Source: Melitaea cinxia (Eukaryota; Arthropoda; Insecta; Lepidoptera; Nymphalidae). Taken from it: DNA of 64,000 nt. Below are positions 33,966 to 44,400 of the stretch, piece by piece. Both the position numbers and the translations under genes were made by a program. Below the pieces are notes generated by a model. That model searched no databases. It was not told where the DNA came from and saw only the letters and a program-made list of their open reading frames with translations. How positions within the stretch are numbered: the first letter of the stretch is position 1; each line of letters begins with the position of its first letter. Where the stretch lies: NCBI RefSeq assembly GCF_905220565.1, contig NC_059402.1, positions 2,171,501 to 2,235,500 of the forward strand. The letters are read 5' to 3'.

Positions 33966-34019
33966 CGAGCAAATACAATTATTTAACTCAATGACACCGA
34001 CAAACATATTAATTAACAA

Positions 34020-34849
34020 ATAACAAGACAAACAGATTGAAATGCCTATTTGTATTGATAATGTGAGAAAAGAAAATTAAATTATACATTTGCTTACAGA
34101 AATTATCATTATATTATTTTATAGTCATTTTCGTAATATGTTTATTTTTTATTTATATTTTATTACGAAAGTATCAAATGCGGTTTATCCGCTATAACAA
34201 CAGGCGCTTGGCGCGTGTGAGCGAAAGAGACAGCTGCGCTGAATTTGGCGTAGACCTCACCTCTAAGAGCGCTAGCGCTCGACTGATTTACTGGGCTTGA
34301 TGCGTGGTAATATACACTATCTTTTTATTATTTAATATAAAATGTATTAAAAATGATTACAACTTTTAATTATTATTTTTTTGTATTCCTTAATGATGTA
34401 AGTTTTTTTTGATGAAGATAGTTCGTTAAAATTTCTTAGTTTTCTAAGAAAAATATCGCTTTTAAAATTGTACTTATTTGGAAAATATTCGTAACTTTAA
34501 ATTTTTTTTATCGTTTAATAGAGATACAAATAGAATAAAAATCTGTTCTATTATTCAACAAAATTATACTCCACATATTACGATATATTTTTTTAACCGT
34601 TTCATTGTAGAGGTTATTGAAAAGTAGGACTTCAAAGTATACATTGCGATCGTTTACCCAGGAGCCTGATGAAAAGGTTATTAATTTTATACACATAATA
34701 TAAATCAAAATTCTGATCTGCCCATCGACTACAACAAAGGTTGCACTATTAAATTTCAAGAATATAAATTATACATTATTGCATCCAACACTGACATTAA
34801 CGACGTCAAAATATTACAATTTCGCGGATTGTTACCGATTTTTGTGAAA
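34020..34849. other. Spacer without recognised gene
   Basis: AT-rich apart from a GC-richer patch at 34195-34310 (with GAGCGCTAGCGCTC, a 14-bp palindrome). Nothing coding was recognised. Confidence 0.4.
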
Positions 34850-35020
34850 TGGCTCTTAAACAAAAGATCAAAAGTTACGATACTGGAATGTGTTTCTGAT
34901 GTCCTCCAGTATATTAATAAGAAACCTAAGATTTCAGCTCTAGTAACCGGTTCTCTACATTTAGTCGGAGCTACGCTTTCAATAATAGATTCTAACCTAC
35001 GTGAAGATTGCCTATCGTAA
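34850..35020 (+). pseudogene. Partial duplicate of the FPGS last exon
   Basis: The open reading ends at TAA 35018-35020 and aligns to the C-terminus of FPGS exon 8: LNKRSKVTILECVSDVLQ and TGSLHLVGATLSIID against LNKQSKITILECVSDVLQ and TGSLHLVGAALSIID. I count about 40 identities in 51 residues. Many DNA differences are synonymous and several replacements conservative. There is no obvious splice acceptor close upstream and no other FPGS exon nearby. It is most simply the surviving end of a second FPGS copy, 2.6 kb downstream of the intact gene. Confidence 0.8.
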
Positions 35021-35990
35021 AATTTAAAGCTATATCATACGCTAGTAACCTGGAGTATTCCAGCTTCTAAGTTGTTACTTTAGTTTGTAAACATCACATC
35101 ACACCTTCAGGGTAAACAGAATCTCCTGTGAAATTCTTAAAAATGTTTTGTAAATATTAACACTATAATACTGTTTTCATAATAGTTTAAAGTATTTATA
35201 TACCTACCTATATTTTTTTTTGTAATAATAAAATTAGTTTAAGAGGAGTATTTTTTACCCTTTCTAAGAATTTTTTAACTCTCCTACGCTTATTCTGGTT
35301 AATGTTTTTTTTTTGTCAGATTACTTAATGGTTGGTACTTATATGAAATTTTTCAATTAAACAGAAAGTGGAATAAGTGGAAGCAAATGTTTTACATTAA
35401 CAACATTACATATTCGTAGCAAACAAGAAGCTTATATAAAACAGTATAAGCTTCCTGATAGGAAATAAACTCGGTGCTGCCAGCTTGGGGGATTTTCCCC
35501 TAAATTTGGGGATATTTTGCAAAAAGCGGGAAATTGTAGGATATGATTATTTTTAGGGTATGTTTTTGAATTTTTAATTCGTCAGAACGAAATAAATTAA
35601 CATAAAAAGTAGTAATAATTAAAAATTCCATAATTTTAAATTTTTAAAAGAACATGTTCCATGAATATACCAAAGCAAAGTATACAAAATAATCTATGTA
35701 TTTTCTATTTTAAAACCCTTTTAAAAATTAAAAAATAATCTGAGTTTTAAATAATTTCAATTTTAGGTTGAGGGGGTTTTGTTTCTAATTTTGGGACGTT
35801 TGTTGAAAGATTTAAGGAAAAATTTTTTCAAGAGTTGGGAACACTGTTTTAATTTTTAGTTTATTATAAACTGGCAGCATTGGTTTTGTTTTGACCAAAG
35901 AGTATAATAATATATAGGGAAAAAGAGAGCCCTCTCGCAGCATTTTAAGCCAATTCATTTTGAAGCGCCATCTAGTTTTTGGTTCCAACA
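35021..35990. other. Spacer with possible small inverted-terminus element
   Basis: AT-rich spacer. GGTGCTGCCAGC near 35473 and CTGGCAGCATTGG near 35872 are inverted to each other about 400 bp apart and may bound a MITE. AAGCTTATA and TATAAGCTT form a small hairpin near 35429-35452. No gene was recognised. Confidence 0.35.
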
Positions 35991-35998
35991 CTAATTGG

Positions 35999-36028
35999 TG
36001 TATATATATATATATATATATATATACA
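35999..36028. repeat. TA dinucleotide microsatellite
   Basis: About 14 TA units are seen between GGTG and CATGCA. Confidence 0.85.
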
Positions 36029-36063
36029 TGCATACGTGAATATGGTTGGTATCTACCATGCTA

Positions 36064-36261
36064 TTCACAGGAATTCAATATTTTGGCGCCAAACTAGAAG
36101 TTCTTTGTTTAGGAATATAATGGACATTGTGTTATTCCGACTTTCTGTGTTTATTGTATACTTTCAAACATTAAGATATTATTCACAGAAAGTCAGGATA
36201 TCCATAATATTCCTTAACGAAGAACTTATAGTTTGGCGCCAAAATATTGATTTCCTGTGAA
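36064..36261. mobile_element. Long palindromic fold-back element, 198 bp
   Basis: The left arm (about 36064-36150) starts TTCACAGGAATTCAATA and the right arm (about 36183-36261) ends ATTGATTTCCTGTGAA; they are near-perfect inverted copies about 80 bp long sharing TTTTGGCGCCAAACTA and GACTTTCTGTG blocks. The loop is about 35-40 nt. There is no coding capacity. It fits a palindromic MITE or a hairpin-RNA source. Confidence 0.75.
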
Positions 36262-36523
36262 CAGTGCAAACACGACAAAATAATTATAGCTTTCAGATAT
36301 CAAAAAAAATTATACCACAATAATGTTCCAGTCTGCTATTTAATTAATATTGTGGCAAAGGAACTTTTTCCTATACCAATAAATTAAGTGACTAAAAATT
36401 AATATATACTTATTATGCCACATATATATAATATAAATAGCTTATTAGAACAAACCTAGTATTCTCTGAATTCACAAAAGGGTAGGAATTTATAGCTAAA
36501 ATAAGAAAAGTTTAATTTTCAAA

Positions 36524-39500
36524 CTATTTTTTATTTTTATAATGTTTACGTTTATTGTAATAAATAGCAGCGTTTTTCTTTAACTCTTCTTCACCTTCAT
36601 ATGTGATTTTTCCGGACAAAATTCGATTAATATTTCTGCACCAACTGTACAAAATAATATTAATTGTCAAATCTAAAAAACATGCTTTTAGCTTTTCTTT
36701 ATGGATTAAACAATCAAAGGGATATTCCACCAATATATCACAAAGTACGATAATACTTTTCTTAATATCTTTTTTGGGAATATTCTTTTTTAAAAATGAT
36801 TTCGTTATATTTTGAATACTATGGAAGCATTTTTCAGCAAGTTCGTTTGGATAACACAGCCAAGTTTTGTTGCAATATTCTTTTGCTTTTATGTATTTAT
36901 TATTTTGATTGGCTGTGTTAATTAAAGTTTTTCGGCATTGTTGACAAGATTTACAAATTTTTTTTAAGCATTTTGTCAAGACCCATCCACAAACATAATT
37001 TCCCTGTCCTGCATCTTCTTGAGGTTGCATTTCAACACACAAATCTTCATAAAAATGTATTTCTTCGGGAATATCAGATGTTTCTTCTGGAATAGAGGTG
37101 TTGCAATTTTCTCTTAAAAAAAAAGTCTAAATTTTGCAAACATTCATTTCCATCCTCTTCACAATTAGCTCTCCTCGAATGAGGAGAGCTATAATTAAAA
37201 CGCTTTAAATGCACCTTCAAAACAAATTGTGTTAGGGGCATTATTCCTTGCTCCATAACTTCTGATATTACCAAAAAAATTTTCAACGGGGTCCTGATTG
37301 AAATTTCTTGTCAACATAGCGTCTAGACCAAACTTTTTAAACAAAACTTGCCAAATTGCTTCCACACCCTCTATGGTTCTGATAAGATTTGTGATTGATG
37401 GTACAGTTGCTGTAATTAATCGAATTTTATTTCCTGAAACTCTTTTTTGTATAAATTTTACAGTTTTTAAAACTTTTTTGCTTTCTTTCCATAGTTCATG
37501 GTGGGGCGAATTATATTTGACTGCTCCCTTAAAAATTTTACCATCTGGTATATTTAACGTACTTACATTTAAAGAGTCAAATAAATTGTCAAGTAGAAGC
37601 GTAATATCTACCAGTTGTAGACATTCCTCTGGCAGATCTCCCCTTGCAGTCAGATGGTCAGTAACAACTGCAACACTGTGGCTAAAAATCTGTGTTGCAG
37701 TCTTCACTCTCATTTTATTTATTTTTTCAGGATCAATATGCTCCTCAGTAATTTTATGTAATAATTTAAGATCGCCATATGATTTGTCAGCTCCATAAAC
37801 CTTTTGATAATACTCCCACTTAACAAGTTTTTCTTTATTTTTTGTTGTATATACTAAATCTTTAGTAAGCAAATTATTTCTGATACCTTTTATTAAATGG
37901 GGAGTATCAAACAGAGGAATGATTTTACGACCCTTAATAGAAAAGCAGTCATACCGCCACTCAACTCCTTTTCTCAAATAAGATGCTTTCGTTTCATCTA
38001 TCAATTCGTTTATAGCACTGACATTTACGGTGCTTTGGTCACATACTGTATTTATTATTATTAAACACGAGTCCTGAGCGTGACGGATGACTGTTTTTAT
38101 TATATTTTTTAATTCTGTCTTTTTTAAACAACTAGTAAAATAATATGCAATTGGTTGCTTGAAATTTTGTTTGACCCCTTTAACCATAAACACAAGAGCA
38201 TGGTCAGCAAACTGATGGTCACCATTAAGCGCAAAACCTTCAAATATATCTTTTTGGTTATTATAATTTATTTGTGGACTTATGGACATTTCATCAAATG
38301 ACAAACTACATAGTTTGTCAGCCTTGCACTTTTCTGCCACAGTCTTTTTAATTTTTTCAAATATAACTGGGTTTATGCCAGGACACAATTTTATTTTACT
38401 TAATAATCTTTTCATAGCTTTTGCTGATGGCAATGTAAATGTTCTTTGAAGAAATTCATAGCATTTTGGGCTTTTTTTATATATTGACAAACACAATATT
38501 TTTTCTGGTGTTGTAAAACGTCTGCCTTTAGGTTTTTTTACATTTTGCAATTGCATGTTTAAAAATAACTGCGACGGCTTTGACATCTTATTTAAAGCTT
38601 GTTGAAATGCCACACTTTCAGACACTTTTTGTGCATTGTTCAATCTTGAAATGAAACTTCCATTCCTCTTCAAACGACAAATTTCACTACGTAGCTGCTT
38701 CATTTCAGTACGCATATTACTGACTTGAGCGCAGTTGAACCCCAGTGTTTTCTTGGAACCTACAAATAATAATTACATTAAATCACTTGAAAACTGTAAA
38801 GAGGGTCAGGAGTAATTTGTCCAAGATATATAGTAGAGAAATTACACCTACGTTTTTTAAAAGCTGGTTGTCTTTCCCTTCTAGCAGCAAAGTAATTGTG
38901 TTCTTCCATTACATGAGACAAAACTGTGTCTGCAGTGCTAGAAGTTTTCCCTGAAATTCAAATAATTTTAGGTTATGCATAATATGTAGTGTATATTTTT
39001 AATGATGATTGGAGAAAAAAAAATGAATCCAATCTTCCAGCTTCCAATGAAATTATTTATAAAAATCATACTACACAATTAAAATAGAAAATGAAATACA
39101 TAATGTAATAATATGTAAAGACCATTTTCATTGACCTGAAGAGGTAATAATCTATGCAAATTAAATTATACCTAAATAAATCAAGAGAAAACAATTTTGT
39201 TGCTTTTTAATGGATAGTAAGTTGTATCCTTTACCTGATTTATTTATTTTCGATGATCTTGCAACGTTTTCCATATCAGGCTCATGAAACAATGGAATTT
39301 CTGTAAGTAGAGAAATAAAAACAATTAAAACATTTTTTTTTACATTCCTGTCTTTAAGTTTCGTATATCATGTTTATTATATGTTGTCATAATTATCCTA
39401 AAGTTTATGAGTAGCTATGCCATCTCATCCCTTACTCTTCCAAGCATCAGTATTGATGTAAAGCTGTAATTGCAATATAATAGACCAAGATCCCAGGGCC

Positions 39501-40618
39501 TTAAGACATAACTTATTTTCTGAAAGATGAAGCCTTAGGTTCTGAGTAGTGTGTCATGTACTTTTAATACCTGGCCTGCTTGTGGATTTTGATATATAAT
39601 TTGTAACATATTACTCTAAAGTAATATTAAAATTATTATATATAATGTATGTGTATTGTTTTTTTTTTTTTAATTAAACCTAAACAAAAACAAAAAAAGT
39701 ACTTTAAGTAAAAAAAAGCAGGACAGATAAGCAAATAACCTATCCCAATAACAAGTTTATCAACCACTTAAGGCCCACCGGAAATCACCTCCGATCAAAA
39801 CTATAAAGGATCTTGAAATGATCAGCCAGCATGCATTTAAAATTGGTAGTATGTGAATCACACATTTGTTTAGTAGTTATTTACCTCACTGAAACCCTAG
39901 GTGAGTTAGCTAGTACAGTATCATAATAAATATAGATTTAAAAAAATTAAACAAATAAAATAGTTCTTACCTGCCAAATAAAGTGAAGGAACTGCTAAAG
40001 CATTGAGTCTTTTGTTATGATTGTGATCTTTTTCGACAAAATGCCTATCACAAACTCTTTTCTCCTTATAAATATTATAGTCAGCAGATGTTTCAAGTTT
40101 TCCCCCGCAGAGAGTAACCCAAGTCTTAAAGCGCTCAGGAAACTTTTCTTGACTGGGGAATCTGTGCATTGGAACACCTGAAAAAAAAATGTGTGTGATG
40201 AATTTTAAATGTGTTTGACGTTTATCCATTGAATTGTATTTGACGAAGAGACATCTGCTATGGTCAGGCAGTCGATCATGTCCTATATAACATATAAGGA
40301 ATACTAAATCCAATTTCCTGTTTTTGGACACAGGTAACTGGTGTCATGTAATTTATCAATTTATTTATTTATTACTTTCTCCTTTCCTTCTAACTTAAGT
40401 TTACAAAATTTTGAGTAAACTGAGGGCTTAGAAAAGATGTTATAACATTCAGATGACTAATATAGTCAAAGCTTATAGTTTTAAGCTTAGAAATAGTTCG
40501 TATATAATTTACAGATATGTATTATAAGTATTTCGTAAGAATTTAGTACCTATTTAAATCAATTTAATGAAAGCTTACCGGCTGAAGGTTTGCACCCAAA
40601 AGCGCAGGAACACGGCAT
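36524..40618 (-). pseudogene. THAP-domain P-element-type transposase (THAP9-like), two frameshifts
   Basis: Five exons join in phase 1: 40618-40579, 40177-39971, 39300-39235, 38950-38852 and 38759-36524. Exons 1-2 encode a complete THAP zinc finger (MPCSCAFGCKPSAG, MHRFP, FKTWV, CDRHF, AVPSLYL; C2CH), the DNA-binding domain of P-element transposase. Exon 5 starts with a leucine/arginine-rich coiled stretch and the RNase H-like core: SFDEMSI (first D), VCDQSTVN (second D), LFDTPHLIKGIRNNLL, and NQDPVENFFGNIRS (E). The first stop comes after 658 residues at 37195. Similar protein (SSPHSRRANCEED, then DAGQGNYVCGW to the end at 36524) continues in other frames, implying frameshifts near 37198-37205 and in a 9-A run at 37116-37124. 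Either a decayed transposon copy, a domesticated gene with sequencing errors, or a gene with a shorter real C-terminus. Terminal inverted repeats were not convincingly found. Confidence 0.8.
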
Positions 40619-40738
40619 TCTTGCAATTTCAGGCACACTTAGTATCTAACACGAATCAGCGTCCTTCGCAAACTTTATCACAATAAAACAATCGTCTTTC
40701 TCGCAATTCTAGAGTCCTATCTCAAATTGAAGCACTAA

Positions 40739-40873
40739 ACTTTCAGTAAATACGGAGGAGACGAAACTGAACTCAACGTAGAAGGAAAATGAAGCGCAAA
40801 TAACAATAACTTTCGGCAATACGGAGGAGAAACAACTCAACTCAACGCAAAACGAAAATTAAATGGCAAAATA
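40739..40873. repeat. Imperfect 65-bp tandem duplicate upstream of the THAP gene
   Basis: Two blocks of about 65 bp share ACTTTC, ATACGGAGGAGA, CTCAACTCAACG-like and AACGAAAAT/AAGGAAAAT segments. They lie about 120-255 bp upstream of the THAP-transposase start. Subterminal repeats are usual in P-type elements, so these may be transposase-binding or promoter sequences; this is inference. Confidence 0.5.
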
Positions 40874-41458
40874 AATTATATACCAAGGCAAAACTGAATC
40901 ACAAAATTTTAATAATTCAAAATTTTATAAAGCAACTGATTTGAAAAAAGCCAGTATAACGTTCAGTTAGGGCTGCCAGCTTTGACTTTTTTATTGATAA
41001 ATACTACTTACTTAAAACTCAGAGGACAAAATAAACAAGACGAACATTGTGGTCAAATTATCTTAATTTTTGACTAATTATACAAAAATATAATGTTTTT
41101 TTTGTCTAATATTGAATTGAAAAATACCTAATAAGTTTTTTTTTTAAACTTTAGAACCATGAAGTTGTACCTAAATGGTAGTAAATTTTTGGTATGGGAA
41201 TACTTAATTGAATTCTGAATTATAGTGCCACCTGTTGAGGCTTATATACACTGTTTGCCGAAAAGTTTGTTACCCCATAAAACAGATGGCAGTTTTATCT
41301 TTGTTAATCATCTTATTATAGAAAAGTGTCTCCCCCCTGGTTTTGACATTTGAAGTTAAGGTTCCACACGTGTTTATATTAGGTACGATGCGATCCGTGT
41401 TTCATACATGATATTTTTAAGTATTTTTCCAAATATTTTTTAGGAATTGAGTATAAAA

Positions 41459-44400
41459 ATGCCGGCTGTGATACACAATGACGTACTTATGTACAAAGGG
41501 AGTAACCTACTCCGACAAAGGCTCCTGTTATCGACACTTAGCGGGCGAACTATAAAAATTGAAGAAATTCGCAGTACACATGAAGACCCGGGCTTAAAAG
41601 AGTACGAAGTCAATTTAATTCGTTTATTAGACAAAATAACAAATGGCTCAAGAGTAGAACTGAGCGAATCAGGCACATCTTTATATTTCCAACCCGGAAT
41701 TCTTATCGGTGGTCAAATCACACACAATTGCTGTACGCAAAGGGGAATAGGTAAGATTTTACTTATTTAAATCATTTGATTTCTTTTTAATTTAAAATTA
41801 AAAAAAAAGTGTTGACCACAGCTTTCAGCTAGACCCCTGAAACTATATCTAGTAAGATGGAGAAGTTATTGTTGTGTTTTATTAACACATTTAATGTTAA
41901 TAAAATTAATTATAAATGTTTAAGATCTTTTGAACATTCATTTCGGTAAAGCTTTAGATTAGGAAAAACCGAATTTCGGGACCGTGGGGGGTGGGGGGGG
42001 GAGAGGGTGGGGAATGCTTCCCCTGGTACCACTGTCACACCTCAGAACCCCATGGTTATGGAGATATCCATGGTTAAAGTCTTGAGGTTAGAAGAAGAAT
42101 TTCGAAAGTTAGAGGAACGCTTGCGCAGCCGCTCTATGCATTCGTTCGCGCGCTTTCGCACGGCGGGCGAGGGCTGCCCTCCCTCCGCGCCTCCGCGTCA
42201 TAAAAAAAACACTCTAGGGGTAGGACAGACTAAGACCACGTGGACAGTGGTGTGTTCCGATTCGGTTTTGGGTATTTTTCGAATTTCTAAACCTATATTC
42301 TAGCACGCAATGTTACTAATTTTATTAGAATATTATGTCTGACACGTTGTTTTGTTTAAAAGTGTCGATTTGTCACACAATGCAAACAGTACGAGCTCAA
42401 AGCTAACCTAACCTCAAAACTTTAACCATGAATATCTCCATAACCATGGGGTTTTGAGGTGTGACAGTGTTACCTTGTATAGATTCCCCTACACCCTCCA
42501 CCCTCCACACCCAAAAACCTCATAATTCGGTTTTTCTAATTCGGTTTTTCCTAGTCTAGATCTTAGCCTTCATTTCTTTATTTATACCACATCCAGCATG
42601 CTTTATGCTCTTTATAAAAATAACAATGTATATTCTTGCAAACATAAACATTATCTAAGACGAACTATTATAAGTGTATCTATTTTTTTTATGTATGTTT
42701 TAGGTTATTACCTAGAAGTTTTACTAGCACTGGGACCATTTTGTAAAGAACCGTTGAACGTAGTGCTGCAAGGTGTTACCCATCATGATCTGGATGTGTC
42801 AGTGGACAAGATTAAATCAACAGCTTTGCCGATCCTATTGAAATTTATCCTTGTCGATGATGGGCTGGAGCTTAAAGTTGTAAGGAGAGGTATGTACGAG
42901 TATATGTTTTCTTTTTAAAATTATGTATAGGTTGACTGAAAGTTATAGAAGTTATTTTGCCATTTTTTGTTTGTTAGTACACATGATTGACACAATTAAT
43001 ACAGGAAACGACATTTATGTCTATTTTGATATTATAAATTATCAAACTATTGTTTTTTTTTTGTTATATTAATTAATACATAGGCATTTAAAATGATCAA
43101 ACATAAGGACCTGATAATAACATAATTCCTTCTGGACGTATTTAATTAATTAATATTGTCTATCTCTAAAAGTTTAATGTATGATCTTCGTTATAGGTGC
43201 TCCTCCTCTTGGTGGGGGTGAGGTCGTATTCAAGTGTCCTGTTCGTCGTCACTTGCGACCCTTACAGTGGACGAAGTGGGGACTAGTGAAACGTATCCGT
43301 GGTGTCGTGTACGCCCTTAGAGTGTCACCGACAATGGCTAATAGGGTTGTGGAATCTGCTAAAGGGGTAGGTTCAAATTAACTACGCTAAAATTATTTTA
43401 ATGAGAAAATATTTATGTAGTGACTTTAAAATGTAGGATAAGGTATTTTTCTCTTCTCGTACATAGCGAAAGAGGCATATGCCGAGTAGTGGGATGTTAC
43501 AGGCTGATTTGTGTGATTTTTAAAATATTTCACAGAATCTCCATCAAATTGTTCGTCAAACTTCGTCCGTGTGGAATTTGTAACAAAAAAGTTATTGTTC
43601 AGTTCGCAGAGTTATAAAATAAATAACTTTCTGAAATAAAAGTAGCCTAAGTTACTCCTTATTATATCAGCTATCTGCCAGTGAAAGTCCCGCCAAAATC
43701 GGTCCAGCCGTTTCAGAGATTAGCCAGAACAAACAAACAGACAGACGGACAAAAATTATAAAAAAATATCATTTTGGTATATGTACTGTGTATACATCTA
43801 TATGCATTTAGTAAAAATGGTTATTTTAATACAGGTTATTTTAATTTTATTAATATCATCAAAATACACTATACCTACTATTTACATTTTTTTTAACATT
43901 CGATACATTTACATAAATGATTTATAGTTATATTTAAACAAATTATTCTTCAGGTATTTATTAAATGATAATTTTATTCCAGGTGATGTTAAACTTCCTT
44001 CCCGATGTGTATATCAACACAGATCAATGCCGTGGTCCTAATGCGGGAAAGAGTCCAGGGTTTGGCATAAGTCTTCTAGCAGAGACTAATGACAAAACAT
44101 TTTACTGTGCTGAGTCTGTGAGTACATTTTTAATTATTGTATATTATTTGTTATTTATAAATATTTATAACAAATAAAAGGCAACATTACAGAATATAAA
44201 GGCTATATAAAAAAAAATTGTGTGGTTTTATGAAACAACAATGCAAGTGAAACTTTAGTGAATAAAAACACTTACATTAATACACAGATCAAAACACACA
44301 TACCTCGGAACACTTGCACGAATAATAATTGACAATATAAATGCTACATGGTCAGCTGATGAGAGCTATGGGCGCCGCCATATTGGCCTTGGCTGTTCTG

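Noticed and set aside
35473..40990. GCTGCCAG motifs as terminal inverted repeats of the P-type element
   Set aside because: CTGGCAGC near 35873 and GCTGCCAG near 40977 are inverted, but there is no matching 8-bp duplication and the same motif pairs with 35473 too; the motif is too short.
42007..42303. 98-codon open frame in RCL1 intron 1
   Set aside because: It lies wholly within the fold-back element arm and loop.
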